Of a stretch of 64,000 nt of DNA, positions 33,327 through 43,034 are shown piece after piece. Location of the stretch: NCBI GenBank assembly GCA_934254675.1, contig CAKQLP010000003.1, forward strand, positions 117,233-181,232. Reading direction: 5' to 3'. The stretch is from an uncultured Alphaproteobacteria bacterium. Lineage in GTDB: Bacteria; Pseudomonadota; Alphaproteobacteria; RF32; CAG-239. The translations under genes were made by a program, and so were the position numbers. Each line of letters begins with the position of its first letter. Within the stretch, counting starts at the first letter, position 1. The notes below the pieces were generated by a model that was not told the DNA's origin, did not search any database, and worked only from the letters and a program-made list of their open reading frames with translations.

Positions 33327-34568
33327 ATGAAAAAAATATCGGCTGCTGCAGTTTTGGTTGTTATTGCAAGTATTAGCAACGCCCATGCGGCAGGTTATCA
33401 ATTGAATGAATTTTCAGTAACAAATTTAGGCCGCGCTTTTGCCGGTATCGGCGTGGCGGGAGACGATTATTCCGCTTTGGCTTATAATCCGGCCGGCATG
33501 ACATTGGTAAAGCGTTCGGGAATGCAAGCCGGTTTGACAATGACCGAAGTTGCTTCAAAAATTCGCGGCGTGGGTAATACGGCTGGGCAAAAGACCGATA
33601 TGGATTTTATGATTCCGTTGCCAAGCGTGATGGGACAATATAATGTTAACGACAAGCTGTTTCTTGGCGCCGGTGTTTATGTGCCGTTCGGTTTGGCCAC
33701 CCGTTATAAAAACGACAGTTTCGTGGCTAAAGGAGACACGGGCGTTCGCCGTTCGGAATTGGAAGTGGTAGATACCAATCTTTCTGCGGCCTATAAGTTT
33801 GATAACCATTTATCTTTAGGTGTAAGCGGTGTTTTGCGCTATATTAAAGGTTCTTTGACTTCAAACGCAAAGGTAATGAGCCCTTATGGTGCTATGCCGG
33901 CGTATAGCGACTTTAAAGTTTCCGGTTGGGCGACAACCATGAATTTGGGCGCAATGTATGAATTTAACGAAAATACCCGAATTGGCTTATCCTATCGTTT
34001 TAAGAGTACTCAGCGTACAACGGGAAATCATGATATTACTGTATATTCTCCACTTGGTGAGAGTTTGTTAAGATACGATTCTGTATCAGAGCCAGAACTT
34101 CCAGCCAGTTGGATTTTGTCCGGTTATCATAAATTTGCCGAAAAATGGGGAACAACCGCAACTGTTAAGTTTACACAATGGCACAGATTCGATGTGTTTC
34201 CTGCTCGAACAACCGCTCAAACTCGGAACGGTGTGTTGGATGTTGACTATCGCTGGAAAGACGCTTGGTCATTTTCTTTGGGACAAGATTATTACTTAAA
34301 TGAAAAATGGACCTTGCGCGCCGGTTTGGCTTGGGATCAATCTCCGGTTCCAAACAACACTTACCGCACAAACCGCATTCCGGATACCGACCGTTTGTGG
34401 ACTTCTTTTGGCGTGAGCTATGCTACCGGAAATCATCAGTTTGACCTAGGCTATGCCCACCTGTTTATGATGCACGGCAAGGTTTGGAATTCTCCAGAAC
34501 ATGATGCAAATGCAAAATACAAAAGTTATAGCAATATGTATGCCTTGCAATATCAATATAAATTTTAG
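33327..34568 (+). CDS. FadL/OmpP1-family outer-membrane transporter, paralog 2
   Basis: 413 residues from ATG with AAAGGAAAG upstream; signal peptide ending SNAHA, then AGYQLNEFSVTNLGRAFAGIG and ALAYNPAGM, the FadL hatch signature. The C-terminus ends YALQYQYKF. It shares the RIPDTDRLW segment near the end with paralog 1 (RIPDSDRIW), so both are clearly one family with different extracellular loops. Monocistronic, with a strong terminator. Confidence 0.9.
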   Translation: MKKISAAAVLVVIASISNAHAAGYQLNEFSVTNLGRAFAGIGVAGDDYSALAYNPAGMTLVKRSGMQAGLTMTEVASKIRGVGNTAGQKTDMDFMIPLPSVMGQYNVNDKLFLGAGVYVPFGLATRYKNDSFVAKGDTGVRRSELEVVDTNLSAAYKFDNHLSLGVSGVLRYIKGSLTSNAKVMSPYGAMPAYSDFKVSGWATTMNLGAMYEFNENTRIGLSYRFKSTQRTTGNHDITVYSPLGESLLRYDSVSEPELPASWILSGYHKFAEKWGTTATVKFTQWHRFDVFPARTTAQTRNGVLDVDYRWKDAWSFSLGQDYYLNEKWTLRAGLAWDQSPVPNNTYRTNRIPDTDRLWTSFGVSYATGNHQFDLGYAHLFMMHGKVWNSPEHDANAKYKSYSNMYALQYQYKF

Positions 34569-34588
34569 TCAGCGGCAAATCTGACAGA

Positions 34589-34627
34589 ACGCCTTTCCTG
34601 AACAAGTAAAAGGAAAGGCGTTTTTTG
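34589..34627 (+). terminator. Terminator after the second fadL-type gene
   Basis: AACGCCTTTCCT/AGGAAAGGCGTT stem followed by T6. Confidence 0.93.
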
Positions 34628-34691
34628 TGAGAGTCCGGCAAAATGATTGACTTAATTTTTTGCCGGATTATATTGAATACAAGGAGAAAAT

Positions 34692-35198
34692 ATGCGGAAA
34701 ATTTATATATATGTGCTGGCGTTGTTTTTTTTAGCTGATGTTTCAGTGGCTAAGCAAAAAATTTTAACGTCGGAAGACTTGAATTGCAATAAAGATGACA
34801 GTTATTGTGAAAATCTTTCAGGTCGTCCTTTGACCGGAAAAGTTTCTCGTCGTTCGGAAGATGGTTTAACCACAGAAAATTATAAAAACGGAAAACTCAG
34901 CGGCTTAACGACCGTTTGGGATAAAAATGGAAAATTTGTCAGTAAAACTTATTACAAAGACGGTCAAAAAAATGGCGTGGAACGTTTTTATTATGAAAAC
35001 CGAACAATTAAATCTTCGGCTGAGTATAAAAATGGAAAATTACACGGACGTGTCGAGTATTATACGCCAAAAGGAAAATTAAAAGGCAGACTGAATTATA
35101 AAGATGGTCACTTTGATAAAGGATACTGCGTGATAAACGGACAAAAAAGTGATATTAAAACAATTGGAACATCAGAATTAATTTCTTGCGGGGAATGA
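34692..35198 (+). CDS. Secreted MORN-repeat protein (YwqK-like)
   Basis: 168 residues. Signal peptide ending SVAK, a CNKDDSYC loop (likely disulfide), then at least four MORN_2-type repeats: ENYKNGKLSGLTTVWDKNGK, YYKDGQKNGVERFYYEN, YKNGKLHGRVEYYTPKGK and LNYKDGHFD. Such proteins are sometimes annotated as YwqK-family antitoxins, but the signal peptide argues for a periplasmic or surface scaffold. It overlaps the patatin gene by 4 nt, so co-translation is likely. Confidence 0.8.
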   Translation: MRKIYIYVLALFFLADVSVAKQKILTSEDLNCNKDDSYCENLSGRPLTGKVSRRSEDGLTTENYKNGKLSGLTTVWDKNGKFVSKTYYKDGQKNGVERFYYENRTIKSSAEYKNGKLHGRVEYYTPKGKLKGRLNYKDGHFDKGYCVINGQKSDIKTIGTSELISCGE

Positions 35199-36055
35199 TG
35201 AAAGTAGGATTGATTTTAGAGGGCGGTGCCCAACGAGCAATATACACTGCCGGCGTATTGGATGTTTTTATGGAGCAAAAAATTGTTTTTGATGGCGTTG
35301 TGGGTGTTTCTGCCGGCGCTATACATGGATGCTCGTTTGTTTCGGGACAGCAAAGACGAAGTATTGACTATACTTTAGCCTATGCCGGAGATAAAAACTA
35401 TATGAGTTGGTATTCTTTTTTTACAACCGGAAATATTGTGAATGAAGAATTTTGCTATCATACTTTGCCGGAAAAGTTATTTCCATTCAATCATCAGAGT
35501 TTTGAAAAAAGTTCAACAGAATTTTATGTGACTTGCAGCAATTTAGAAACAGGGTTGCCGGAATATATTAAATGTGCAAAAATGGATAAAATCGGATTGG
35601 CTTATTTAAGAGCGTCGGCGTCTATGCCTTTTGTGTCGCGTATATCGGAAATCAAGGGACGGAAATATTTGGACGGCGGCATTTGCGACAGCATTCCTCT
35701 GACAGCTTTTCAAAAAATGGGCTATAAACATTGCGTTGTTGTTCAAACCAGAGCAAAGGGATATCGTAAAACACCGAATAAGCTGGGGTGGCTGGCGCCG
35801 ATTTTTTATCGCAAATATCCTAAATTTGCCGCGGCTATCCAAAATCGGCACATTATGTATAATAATGAACTAGAACAAATTGAACAGGCGCAAAAAGAAG
35901 GTAGTGTTTTTGTTATTCGCCCAAGTAAAAATATAAAAATTCATCATATGGAAAAAAATAAAAAAGTATTGCAAGCGGTTTATGAACTTGGAAGAACGGA
36001 TGCTCTGAATTTGTTGCCGCAAATGAAAAAATTTTTAGAAGAGGCAAAAAATTAA
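35195..36055 (+). CDS. Patatin-like phospholipase
   Basis: 286 residues starting MMKVGLILEGGAQRAIYTAGVLD; the ATG overlaps the upstream stop (ATGA). The oxyanion loop GGAQR, nucleophile elbow GVSAGA (GxSxG) and catalytic DGG in YLDGGICDSIP are complete. No signal peptide, so it probably acts on the cytoplasmic leaflet or is secreted by another route. The family hydrolyses acyl chains from lipids. It overlaps the next gene by 1 nt. Confidence 0.88.
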   Translation: MMKVGLILEGGAQRAIYTAGVLDVFMEQKIVFDGVVGVSAGAIHGCSFVSGQQRRSIDYTLAYAGDKNYMSWYSFFTTGNIVNEEFCYHTLPEKLFPFNHQSFEKSSTEFYVTCSNLETGLPEYIKCAKMDKIGLAYLRASASMPFVSRISEIKGRKYLDGGICDSIPLTAFQKMGYKHCVVVQTRAKGYRKTPNKLGWLAPIFYRKYPKFAAAIQNRHIMYNNELEQIEQAQKEGSVFVIRPSKNIKIHHMEKNKKVLQAVYELGRTDALNLLPQMKKFLEEAKN

Positions 36056-36882
36056 TGCAAAGTTATACCTATCATACTCATAACGGCGAACAAAATTTTG
36101 ATGGTCATAATACGGCTGAAGAAATGATAGCCGCAGCAGAAAATAAAGGTTTTACGGAAATTGGTGTTTCTAATCATTTGATATGTCATAAAAATTTGAA
36201 AAATGAAGAAGCGCATAGTCCTATGTTTTTTCATGATTTTGAAAAGTGCAGGAGTTGTTGTCAAAAACATATTGAGTTAATTCGAAAAGCGGCGGAGAAA
36301 CATCATATAAAAGTTAGAGTCGGTTTTGAGGTGGATTTTTTTCCATCGGCGTATTGGCTGAATAATTTTGAAAAGCTTCTTAAAACTTTGGAGGTGGATT
36401 ATCTTATTGGCTCAACTCACTTTATCCGTTCGGCAGATGAAAGCTTTTTGTGCAACATATATCATATGAAATATCATCCTGAATTATCGAAAAATTCGGA
36501 ATTTAAGGAATATCTGCGCCATTATTGGCGTAATATAATATCGGCGGTGGAAAGCGGTTATTTTACATTTATGGCTCATTTGGATTATATCACGATTTTT
36601 AATCTTTGTACTGAACCTGAGTGGGATGAGTATAAATGGCAAGTTATTGAAGTTCTGTCAAAATATAAACAGCCGTTTGAATTAAATACCAGCGGTTACA
36701 ATCGTATAGATATGCAGCATCCTGCGACATGGATGTTAAAAGAATTAAATAAACGTGGCGTTCCCGTAATTATCAGTGATGATGCCCACGACACAGCCAT
36801 GTTGGGGCAACATTTTGAGCGAGCGGAAAATTTATTGTCCGATATTGGGTACACACAGCGTTTTAGCCCGTTTATAAAGTAG
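36055..36882 (+). CDS. PHP-domain histidinol-phosphatase-like enzyme
   Basis: 275 residues. Metal-binding motifs of the PHP superfamily are present: YHTHNGEQNF (HxH), GVSNHL, GFEVDFFP, GSTHF, MAHLD and ISDDAHD. The arrangement matches HisJ/HisK-type histidinol-phosphate phosphatases, which remove phosphate in the penultimate step of histidine synthesis. No other his genes are nearby and it is coupled to a patatin gene (TAATG), so the actual phosphoester may differ. Confidence 0.82.
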   Translation: MQSYTYHTHNGEQNFDGHNTAEEMIAAAENKGFTEIGVSNHLICHKNLKNEEAHSPMFFHDFEKCRSCCQKHIELIRKAAEKHHIKVRVGFEVDFFPSAYWLNNFEKLLKTLEVDYLIGSTHFIRSADESFLCNIYHMKYHPELSKNSEFKEYLRHYWRNIISAVESGYFTFMAHLDYITIFNLCTEPEWDEYKWQVIEVLSKYKQPFELNTSGYNRIDMQHPATWMLKELNKRGVPVIISDDAHDTAMLGQHFERAENLLSDIGYTQRFSPFIK

Positions 36883-36886
36883 AAAA

Positions 36887-37816
36887 TTATTTCACTAAAA
36901 ATTGGGCGACAGCTTGTTGAACGGCTTTAAAAAGATTAGGGGGTGAATGTCCGCTGCCGGCGTTAATAATCAGCTGAGAATTTGGCAAAGCCTTATGCAA
37001 ATCCCAAGCTTGTTTGACGGGACAGCAAAAATCTAAGCGGTTATGTACAATTAAAGTCGGAATATGTTTTATTTTTTTTATGTGTTGTAAAATTTGGTTT
37101 GAAGATAAAAAGTATTTATTTTTTTCATAATAAAAAGCAATGCGAGCCGCTTGCAGTTCAGCTTTATCTAAGATTTCAGGTGTGTGAAATTTTGGATTTA
37201 AGCGCCCGAGCATATATTCATAGCTACCCAAATAGGAAAGGGCTTTAAGGTTGTCTTTTGGATTTTTAGAAAACAATAAATGCCTATAAGTCGGATAAAT
37301 GTCGTTGCGGCGGACTTGTTGCCGCATTTCCGCCCATAAATCAGGATAAAATCGTTCGCTTTCCGAATTAACCCATGCTGTATCGTAAGGACGAGCCAAA
37401 AAGACAGAACTAATAATAATTTTATCAACTTTTTCCGGATAGGCTTCAGCAAACAAAAGTGCCAAAGTGGAACCCCAAGAAGCGCCGTGGACAATAACGG
37501 GAGATTGAATGTTTAAGTATTCCAATAAACGAGCGGCGTCGGCTAAAGATGATGTCGTATTGTTATTTTTAAACGCATCCAGAGCGGTGGAATTGCCGCA
37601 CCCACGCTGGTCAAATTGAATAAAACGATATTTGCGTCGGTTAAACAGTTTGGCATATTTGGGGCGAGATGAACCTCCGGGGCCGCCATGAAAAGACAAA
37701 ACAGGCGCACCGACCGGATTGCCGTATTGGTAGTAATGTATTGTATGCCCGTCTTTTTCAGGAAGTTGACCTTCATTATAAGGTTTAGGCGTGCGGCTAA
37801 ATATATTCCAAAGCAT
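36887..37816 (-). CDS. pip: Proline iminopeptidase-like alpha/beta hydrolase
   Basis: 309 residues, convergent with the PHP gene. HGGPGGSS (oxyanion, HGGPG signature of prolyl aminopeptidases), DQRGCGNST, GASWGSTLAL (nucleophile Ser), VHNRLDFCCP (Asp) and GSGHSPP (His) complete the S33 triad. The family releases N-terminal proline from short peptides. No signal peptide, so cytoplasmic. Confidence 0.9.
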   Translation of the reverse strand: MLWNIFSRTPKPYNEGQLPEKDGHTIHYYQYGNPVGAPVLSFHGGPGGSSRPKYAKLFNRRKYRFIQFDQRGCGNSTALDAFKNNNTTSSLADAARLLEYLNIQSPVIVHGASWGSTLALLFAEAYPEKVDKIIISSVFLARPYDTAWVNSESERFYPDLWAEMRQQVRRNDIYPTYRHLLFSKNPKDNLKALSYLGSYEYMLGRLNPKFHTPEILDKAELQAARIAFYYEKNKYFLSSNQILQHIKKIKHIPTLIVHNRLDFCCPVKQAWDLHKALPNSQLIINAGSGHSPPNLFKAVQQAVAQFLVK

Positions 37817-37914
37817 AAATTCCTCCGTTAATTTACTTTATACATACAGTGAATTTAACAATACTTCAAGCAAAGAAACTGAGTATTTAGCAAGAATTAA
37901 AATGTTTGTATAAA

Positions 37915-37949
37915 ATAAAGTCTCACTATGCAGTGAGACTTTATTTTAT
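37915..37949 (-). terminator. Terminator of the Gly-rich secreted protein gene
   Basis: ATAAAGTCTCACT/AGTGAGACTTTAT perfect 13-bp stem. Confidence 0.85.
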
Positions 37950-37955
37950 AGATGA

Positions 37956-38627
37956 TTAAAAGACTACTTCGTAAACATCTAGATGACGCATTTTGTATTG
38001 AATAACTTTCATGCCTGGTTTAGCTTCAAGCCATAATGGATTGTCAGAGGCTTTAATGCTAACAGCTTTTCGGTTAGTGAATATCACATTGACAATGGTT
38101 TCAGTACCACCGGTAGCAGAACCTTGTATGGAGCCTGAACCGGCACCGGCTCCCAAGCCAATACCTCTAAACAGCGCGCCAAATGAGCCGAATGTGATAT
38201 TGCCGTTGAGCTGAGCCGCTAGTTGCGCCGAAACATTACGAGTAGCCACGCGGGCAATGGTGTAAACGCCGACTTTTCTTTTTTCTACCACTTCAAATAT
38301 ATTATCATCCAAATAAAAAAGTGTGCCGGGGGCATAGTTTTTGCAAGGGACGTTTACATTCGAAGGGGAGTATCTTCTCGGTTTATCTTTAGCATCTGTC
38401 TCAATGGACGCGTATCTAGAAAAAAGACTTTTTGTCACAGGTTTTTTATTTTTGTCATAAAATATCCAAAACCTTACATTGGAAGATAGATAGAACGTTT
38501 TGTAGTATTCAGTATAGGAAGAACTCTTTACAACCTCGGTTGTAGCCTTTTCCAACCTGTAATACTGAGCAGAAGCGTTAAAGTTGAACACCAAAGCCAA
38601 CAAAATGACCAAGAATAATCTCATCAT
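37956..38627 (-). CDS. Secreted hypothetical protein with Gly-rich segment
   Basis: 223 residues (or 222 from the second Met). Signal peptide ending FNASA. Two beta-rich regions flank a Gly/Ser-rich hairpin-like segment at ~res 150-172 (GALFRGIGLGAGAGSGSIQG). The C-terminal WLEAKPGMKVIQYKMRHLDVYEVVF looks like a folded beta domain. No family recognised; possibly a periplasmic or surface protein. Monocistronic. Confidence 0.6.
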   Translation of the reverse strand: MMRLFLVILLALVFNFNASAQYYRLEKATTEVVKSSSYTEYYKTFYLSSNVRFWIFYDKNKKPVTKSLFSRYASIETDAKDKPRRYSPSNVNVPCKNYAPGTLFYLDDNIFEVVEKRKVGVYTIARVATRNVSAQLAAQLNGNITFGSFGALFRGIGLGAGAGSGSIQGSATGGTETIVNVIFTNRKAVSIKASDNPLWLEAKPGMKVIQYKMRHLDVYEVVF

Positions 38628-38869
38628 AATAAAACCGGAATGATTAAAGAGGTTTGAATTTGACCGGATCCTCTATGATAATAATAAATTGATAGACGTA
38701 ATATAAAATATTTGAAAATTTTTGTCAATATTATTCTGCCTGATTAAATTTAAAAAACACTTGAATTTAAAATTTATTTGCGGTATAAAGCTCTTTGTCT
38801 GAGTTGTTCGGGCGAATTGGCATGCCTGACAGCTTGTTGTTTAATTCCAGTTTATTGAAAGGGAATAAA

Positions 38870-39064
38870 ATGCCTAAATTGAAAACTAAAAAAGCCGCTG
38901 CTAAACGTTTCAGCGTTACCGGCACCGGCAAATTAAAAAGAAACCATTCGTTCAAGAGACACCTTCTCTTCAACAAACCAACAAAGCAAAAAAGACAAGC
39001 TCGCGGCTCAATGATTATTGCTGCTGCCAACAAGTTTGTTAAAAAGTTTTTACCGTTTATTTAG
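38870..39064 (+). CDS. rpmI: Ribosomal protein L35
   Basis: 64 residues from the ATG with AAAGGGA upstream. MPKLKTKKAAAKRFSVTGTGK and KRQARGSMIIAAANKFVKKFLPF are the conserved ends of bL35. Followed by rplT after 13 nt; infC, which often precedes, is not in the window. Confidence 0.98.
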   Translation: MPKLKTKKAAAKRFSVTGTGKLKRNHSFKRHLLFNKPTKQKRQARGSMIIAAANKFVKKFLPFI

Positions 39065-39077
39065 GGGAGGATAGGAT

Positions 39078-39437
39078 ATGTCTCGTGTTAAAAGAGGTTT
39101 GACGGCTCACGCTCGCCATAAAAAAATTTTGGATATGGCTAAAGGTTACAGAGGCCGTAATAAAAATGTATTCAGAGTTGCTGTTGAAAAAGTTGAAAAA
39201 GGTTTGCAATATGCTTACCGCGACAGAAAAGCAAAGAAAAGAAGTTTTCGTTCTTTGTGGATTCAACGTATCAACGCTGCTACACGTATCAATGATATGA
39301 CTTATTCTCGATTTATCAGCGGGCTTATTAAAGCCGGTGTTGAACTTGATCGTAAAGTTCTTGCTGATATCGCTTTGAAGGAGCCCCAAGCATTTGCTAA
39401 GTTGGTAGAAACTGCCAAAGCGGCTCTTAAGAAATAA
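39078..39437 (+). CDS. rplT: Ribosomal protein L20
   Basis: 119 residues: SRVKRGLTAHARHKKIL, AKGYRGR and SYSRFI-like TYSRFISGL blocks of bL20. RBS GGGGAGG. bL20 binds 23S rRNA early in assembly and represses its own operon in several bacteria. Confidence 0.98.
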   Translation: MSRVKRGLTAHARHKKILDMAKGYRGRNKNVFRVAVEKVEKGLQYAYRDRKAKKRSFRSLWIQRINAATRINDMTYSRFISGLIKAGVELDRKVLADIALKEPQAFAKLVETAKAALKK

Positions 39438-39460
39438 AATAGATACAAAGTAAAAAAATA

Positions 39461-39505
39461 AAAAAGAGTTGGCTAAAGGGCAGTCCCGAGGCGGACTCTT
39501 TTTTT
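39461..39505 (+). terminator. Terminator or attenuator between rplT and pheS
   Basis: AAAAAGAGT pairs with ACTCTTTTT, enclosing an inner GGG/TCCC hairpin, followed by T7, only ~30 nt before pheS. An internal read-through terminator at this place recalls pheST attenuation in enterobacteria, but no Phe-rich leader peptide was seen. Confidence 0.7.
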
Positions 39506-39533
39506 ATGTTTAAAAAAACTAAGGTTGCAAATA

Positions 39534-40643
39534 ATGGAAAATTTAGAAGAATTAAAAAACGATACCCTGACAAAAATTAAGGCAACGGCGAATTTGAAAG
39601 AATTGGACGATATTCGCGTGGCGGTTTTGGGTAAAAAAGGTAAGTTGACCGAACAAATGAAAGGCTTGGGCGCGTTGCCGCTCGAAGAAAAAATTGCCGC
39701 CGGTAAAGCATTGAATGTGGTTAAAACCGAAATTGACAACACCATCACTGCGCAAAAAGCCGTATTGGAAGAAAAAGCCTTAAATGAAAAATTGGCCGGC
39801 GAAACGATTGATGTTACTCTGCCGATTCGTCCCGAAACTCAAGGTCGTATTCACCCTGTGTCCAAAATTTATGAAGAAGTTGTCGCTATTTTTGGCGAAA
39901 TGGGGTTTGAAGTGGCAAATGGTCCGGATATTGAAGACCAATTTCATAACTTTAACGCTTTGAATATGCCGGCAAACCATCCGGCGCGCCAAATGCAGGA
40001 TACATTCTACCTCAGCAGCAACCCTGAGGAACCATTTGATATGGACACCGCTTATGTTATTCGCACCCATACTTCGGGAATGCAAATCCGCACTATGGAA
40101 AAACAGCAACCGCCAATTCGCATTATTGCTCCGGGGCGCACCTATCGTTCCGATTATGACGCTACCCATACCCCGATGTTCCATCAGGTTGAGGGTTTGG
40201 TTATTGATAAAAACATCACAATGGCGCATCTTAAAGGCTGTTTGTATGACTTTATGAAAGCTTTTTTTGAACTTGACGATTTGCCGGTGCGCTATCGTCC
40301 GTCATATTTTCCGTTCACCGAACCATCGGCAGAAATGGATATTGGCTGTCTGAAAACTAAAAACGAGCTGAAAATAGGCGCGGGGACAGATTGGCTTGAA
40401 GTTCTAGGCTGTGGTATGGTGCACCCGAATGTTTTGAAAGCCGGTGGCATTGACCCTAACGAATATCAAGGTTTTGCTTTTGGTTTGGGAATTGATCGTC
40501 TGGCTATGCTGAAATATGGTATTCCGGACTTGCGGACGTTTTTTGAATCTGATGTTCGTTGGCTCAAACACTATGGTTTTACACCGCTTGATTTTTCTTC
40601 TATGACCGGCGGTTTAAGCAATAACGGAGGACTTGCACGATGA
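39534..40643 (+). CDS. pheS: Phenylalanyl-tRNA synthetase alpha subunit
   Basis: 369 residues from ATG (AAGG 9 nt upstream); a TTG three codons earlier is an alternative. N-terminal coiled coil, then class II motifs: HPVSKIYEEVVAIFGEMGF, TSGMQIRTME, RTYRSDYDATHTPMFHQVEG (motif 2) and GLGIDRLAMLKYGI (motif 3). Overlaps pheT by ATGA. Confidence 0.98.
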   Translation: MENLEELKNDTLTKIKATANLKELDDIRVAVLGKKGKLTEQMKGLGALPLEEKIAAGKALNVVKTEIDNTITAQKAVLEEKALNEKLAGETIDVTLPIRPETQGRIHPVSKIYEEVVAIFGEMGFEVANGPDIEDQFHNFNALNMPANHPARQMQDTFYLSSNPEEPFDMDTAYVIRTHTSGMQIRTMEKQQPPIRIIAPGRTYRSDYDATHTPMFHQVEGLVIDKNITMAHLKGCLYDFMKAFFELDDLPVRYRPSYFPFTEPSAEMDIGCLKTKNELKIGAGTDWLEVLGCGMVHPNVLKAGGIDPNEYQGFAFGLGIDRLAMLKYGIPDLRTFFESDVRWLKHYGFTPLDFSSMTGGLSNNGGLAR

Positions 40644-43024
40644 AATTTACTTTGTCATGGCTCAAAGAACATTTAGACACAACAGCCACACTCGATGAAA
40701 TCAGTGAAACATTAACCCGTATCGGTTTGGAAGTTGAAGAAGTTTGCAATCCGGCCGCCAATTTAAACGGCTTTATCACCGCGCGTCTGGATAGCGTGGA
40801 AAATCATCCTGATTCTGACCATTTGCACATTTTGTGCGTGAACGACGGAACCCATAAATATCAAGTTGTTTGCGGCGCGCCGAATGTTTATACCGGTTTA
40901 ATCGGTATTTTCGCTCCATCAGGAACCTTGATTCCTTTGTTTAACGAGCGTTTGAAACCAACAAAAATCCGCGGTGTCGAAAGCTGTGGTATGATGTGCG
41001 CTTTTGATGAATTGGGAATTGGCTCGGACCACAATGCCATTATTGAATTGCCGGCGGACACGCAACTCGGCAAACCGGCGGCGGAAGTTTTGGCAATTGA
41101 TCCGGTGATAGAAGTTTCTATTACTCCTAACCGCGCTGAATGTTTGGGCGTGCGTGGTATTGCTCGCGATTTGGCGGCGGCCGGATTGGGCAAATTAAAA
41201 CCATTGAATATTGTAAAAACTCCGGCTAAATTTGCTAATCCGCTGAAAATTACGGTGGAATGTCCGGCGGAATGTCCGACTTACACCGCGCGTTATATCC
41301 GTAATGTGAATAATAAAGCCGAAACGCCGAAGTGGATGAAAGATCGTTTGGAGGCAATCGGGCTACATTCTATTTCTCCGCTTGTTGATATTACCAACTA
41401 CATAAATTATGATTTGGCTCGTCCGTTGCACGTTTTTGACGCGGATAAATTAAGCGGCAATATTGTTGTTCGTATGGCAAAAAACGGCGAAAAATTTACC
41501 GCGCTGAACGAAAAAGAATATGTTTTGAATGATAAAGCCTTGGGCATTTGCGATGCGGAAGGTGTGCAATGTTTGGGTGGTATTATGGGCGGTTTGGCTA
41601 AAGGCTGTTCAGAAAATACAAGCAATGTTTTGTTGGAATGCGCTTTGTTTAAGCCGGAATGTATTGCCTGCACAGGTCGCCATCTGCAAATAGATTCGGA
41701 TTCACGCTATCGTTACGAACGTTGGGTTGACCCAAAATCAAACATCAGCGGTTCGGACTATGCTACGGCAATGATTTTGAGCATTTGCGGCGGAGAGGCG
41801 TCGGAATTGACAGTTGTTGGTTCGGAAGATGTTGAACCTCAGGTGGCTTATTTACGTCCGGAGCGTCTGGAAACTTTAATTGGTCTGCCTGTAAGCGCCG
41901 AAAAATCTATGGAAATTTTGAACAAACTCGGTTTTGAAACTTCTTTGGATAACGATAAAATCAAGGCGATTTCACCTAGTTGGCGCGGTGATGTTGAAGG
42001 CGAGCACGATTTGGTCGAAGAAGTTGTGCGAATGATTGGTCTTGATGAAATTCCGGCCGTTTCTTTACCGCATGATAAATTTCCGAAAGAAACATTGTCG
42101 CCGGCACAGCATAATGCTTTAATCGTAAAGCACGAACTGGCTTCTCGCGGTATGTATGAAACCGTGACTTGGAGTTTTGCCGACAGTGATTTGGCAAAAT
42201 ATTTCCGTAAAGGCGGCGAAGCGATTATTCTGGCTAACCCGATTGCTAAAGAACTGAATGAAATGCGTCCGTCAATTTTACCAAACTTGCTGACGGCGGT
42301 TAAAAATAATATTGCTCGCGGTTATGCCAATGTCTCCTTGTTTGAAGTTGGACCGGAATTTTATGGTCGTCACCCACAAGAGCAGATTATGGCGGCCAGC
42401 GGCGTGCGTTGTGGTCAGACATCTAAAAAAGATTGGACGCACAGCAACCGCGACTATGATGTTTTTGACGCCAAAGCCGATGCGTTGGCGGTGATTGCCG
42501 CGGCTAAAGGACCATTTGAAAATCCACAGATTACGCTTGACGCACCATCGTATTATCATCCGGGGCGTTCTGGAACTTTGCGTTTGGGCAAAAATGTGTT
42601 GGCTTACTTTGGCGAAATTCATCCGGCGGTGTTGAAAGCCTTTGATATCAAAAATCGTGTAGTGGCGTTTGAGGTAAACTTGGATAACATTCCGTTGCCA
42701 CGCAACTCTCAGGGCAAAGCACGCAAAAAGCTGGAATTATCACAATTCCAACCGGTAGATAAGGATTTGGCCTTTGTGGTTGACAAGTCGGTTAGCGCCG
42801 CGTCAATTATGGCGGCGGCTAAAAACGCCGACCGCAATCACATTACCGATGTGCGCGTGTTTGACATTTATGAGGGTGAGAATATGCCGGAAGGTAAAAA
42901 ATCCGTGGCGATTGCTTTGACATTCCAACCAGTGGAACAAACCTTTACCGATAAAGATATTGAAAATTTGATGAATAAAGTAATAGCGGAAGTCGGTAAA
43001 AAAACCGGCGGTGAATTGAGATAG
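40640..43024 (+). CDS. pheT: Phenylalanyl-tRNA synthetase beta subunit
   Basis: 794 residues, the normal bacterial length. Order: N-terminal MKFTLSWLKEHLD, EMAP-type tRNA-binding domain (HPDSDHLHILCVNDG), B3/4 editing domain (ITPNRAECLGVRGIARDLAAAG), B5, catalytic-like core and C-terminal anticodon-binding FDX-ACB domain (FQPVDKDLAFVVDKSV). Coupled to pheS. Confidence 0.98.
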   Translation: MKFTLSWLKEHLDTTATLDEISETLTRIGLEVEEVCNPAANLNGFITARLDSVENHPDSDHLHILCVNDGTHKYQVVCGAPNVYTGLIGIFAPSGTLIPLFNERLKPTKIRGVESCGMMCAFDELGIGSDHNAIIELPADTQLGKPAAEVLAIDPVIEVSITPNRAECLGVRGIARDLAAAGLGKLKPLNIVKTPAKFANPLKITVECPAECPTYTARYIRNVNNKAETPKWMKDRLEAIGLHSISPLVDITNYINYDLARPLHVFDADKLSGNIVVRMAKNGEKFTALNEKEYVLNDKALGICDAEGVQCLGGIMGGLAKGCSENTSNVLLECALFKPECIACTGRHLQIDSDSRYRYERWVDPKSNISGSDYATAMILSICGGEASELTVVGSEDVEPQVAYLRPERLETLIGLPVSAEKSMEILNKLGFETSLDNDKIKAISPSWRGDVEGEHDLVEEVVRMIGLDEIPAVSLPHDKFPKETLSPAQHNALIVKHELASRGMYETVTWSFADSDLAKYFRKGGEAIILANPIAKELNEMRPSILPNLLTAVKNNIARGYANVSLFEVGPEFYGRHPQEQIMAASGVRCGQTSKKDWTHSNRDYDVFDAKADALAVIAAAKGPFENPQITLDAPSYYHPGRSGTLRLGKNVLAYFGEIHPAVLKAFDIKNRVVAFEVNLDNIPLPRNSQGKARKKLELSQFQPVDKDLAFVVDKSVSAASIMAAAKNADRNHITDVRVFDIYEGENMPEGKKSVAIALTFQPVEQTFTDKDIENLMNKVIAEVGKKTGGELR

Positions 43025-43034
43025 GAGAAAATAA

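Noticed and set aside
34692..36055. Toxin-antitoxin reading of the MORN (YwqK-like) and patatin pair
   Set aside because: The MORN protein has a signal peptide and the patatin has none, so direct neutralisation in one compartment is unlikely; co-translation alone is not enough.
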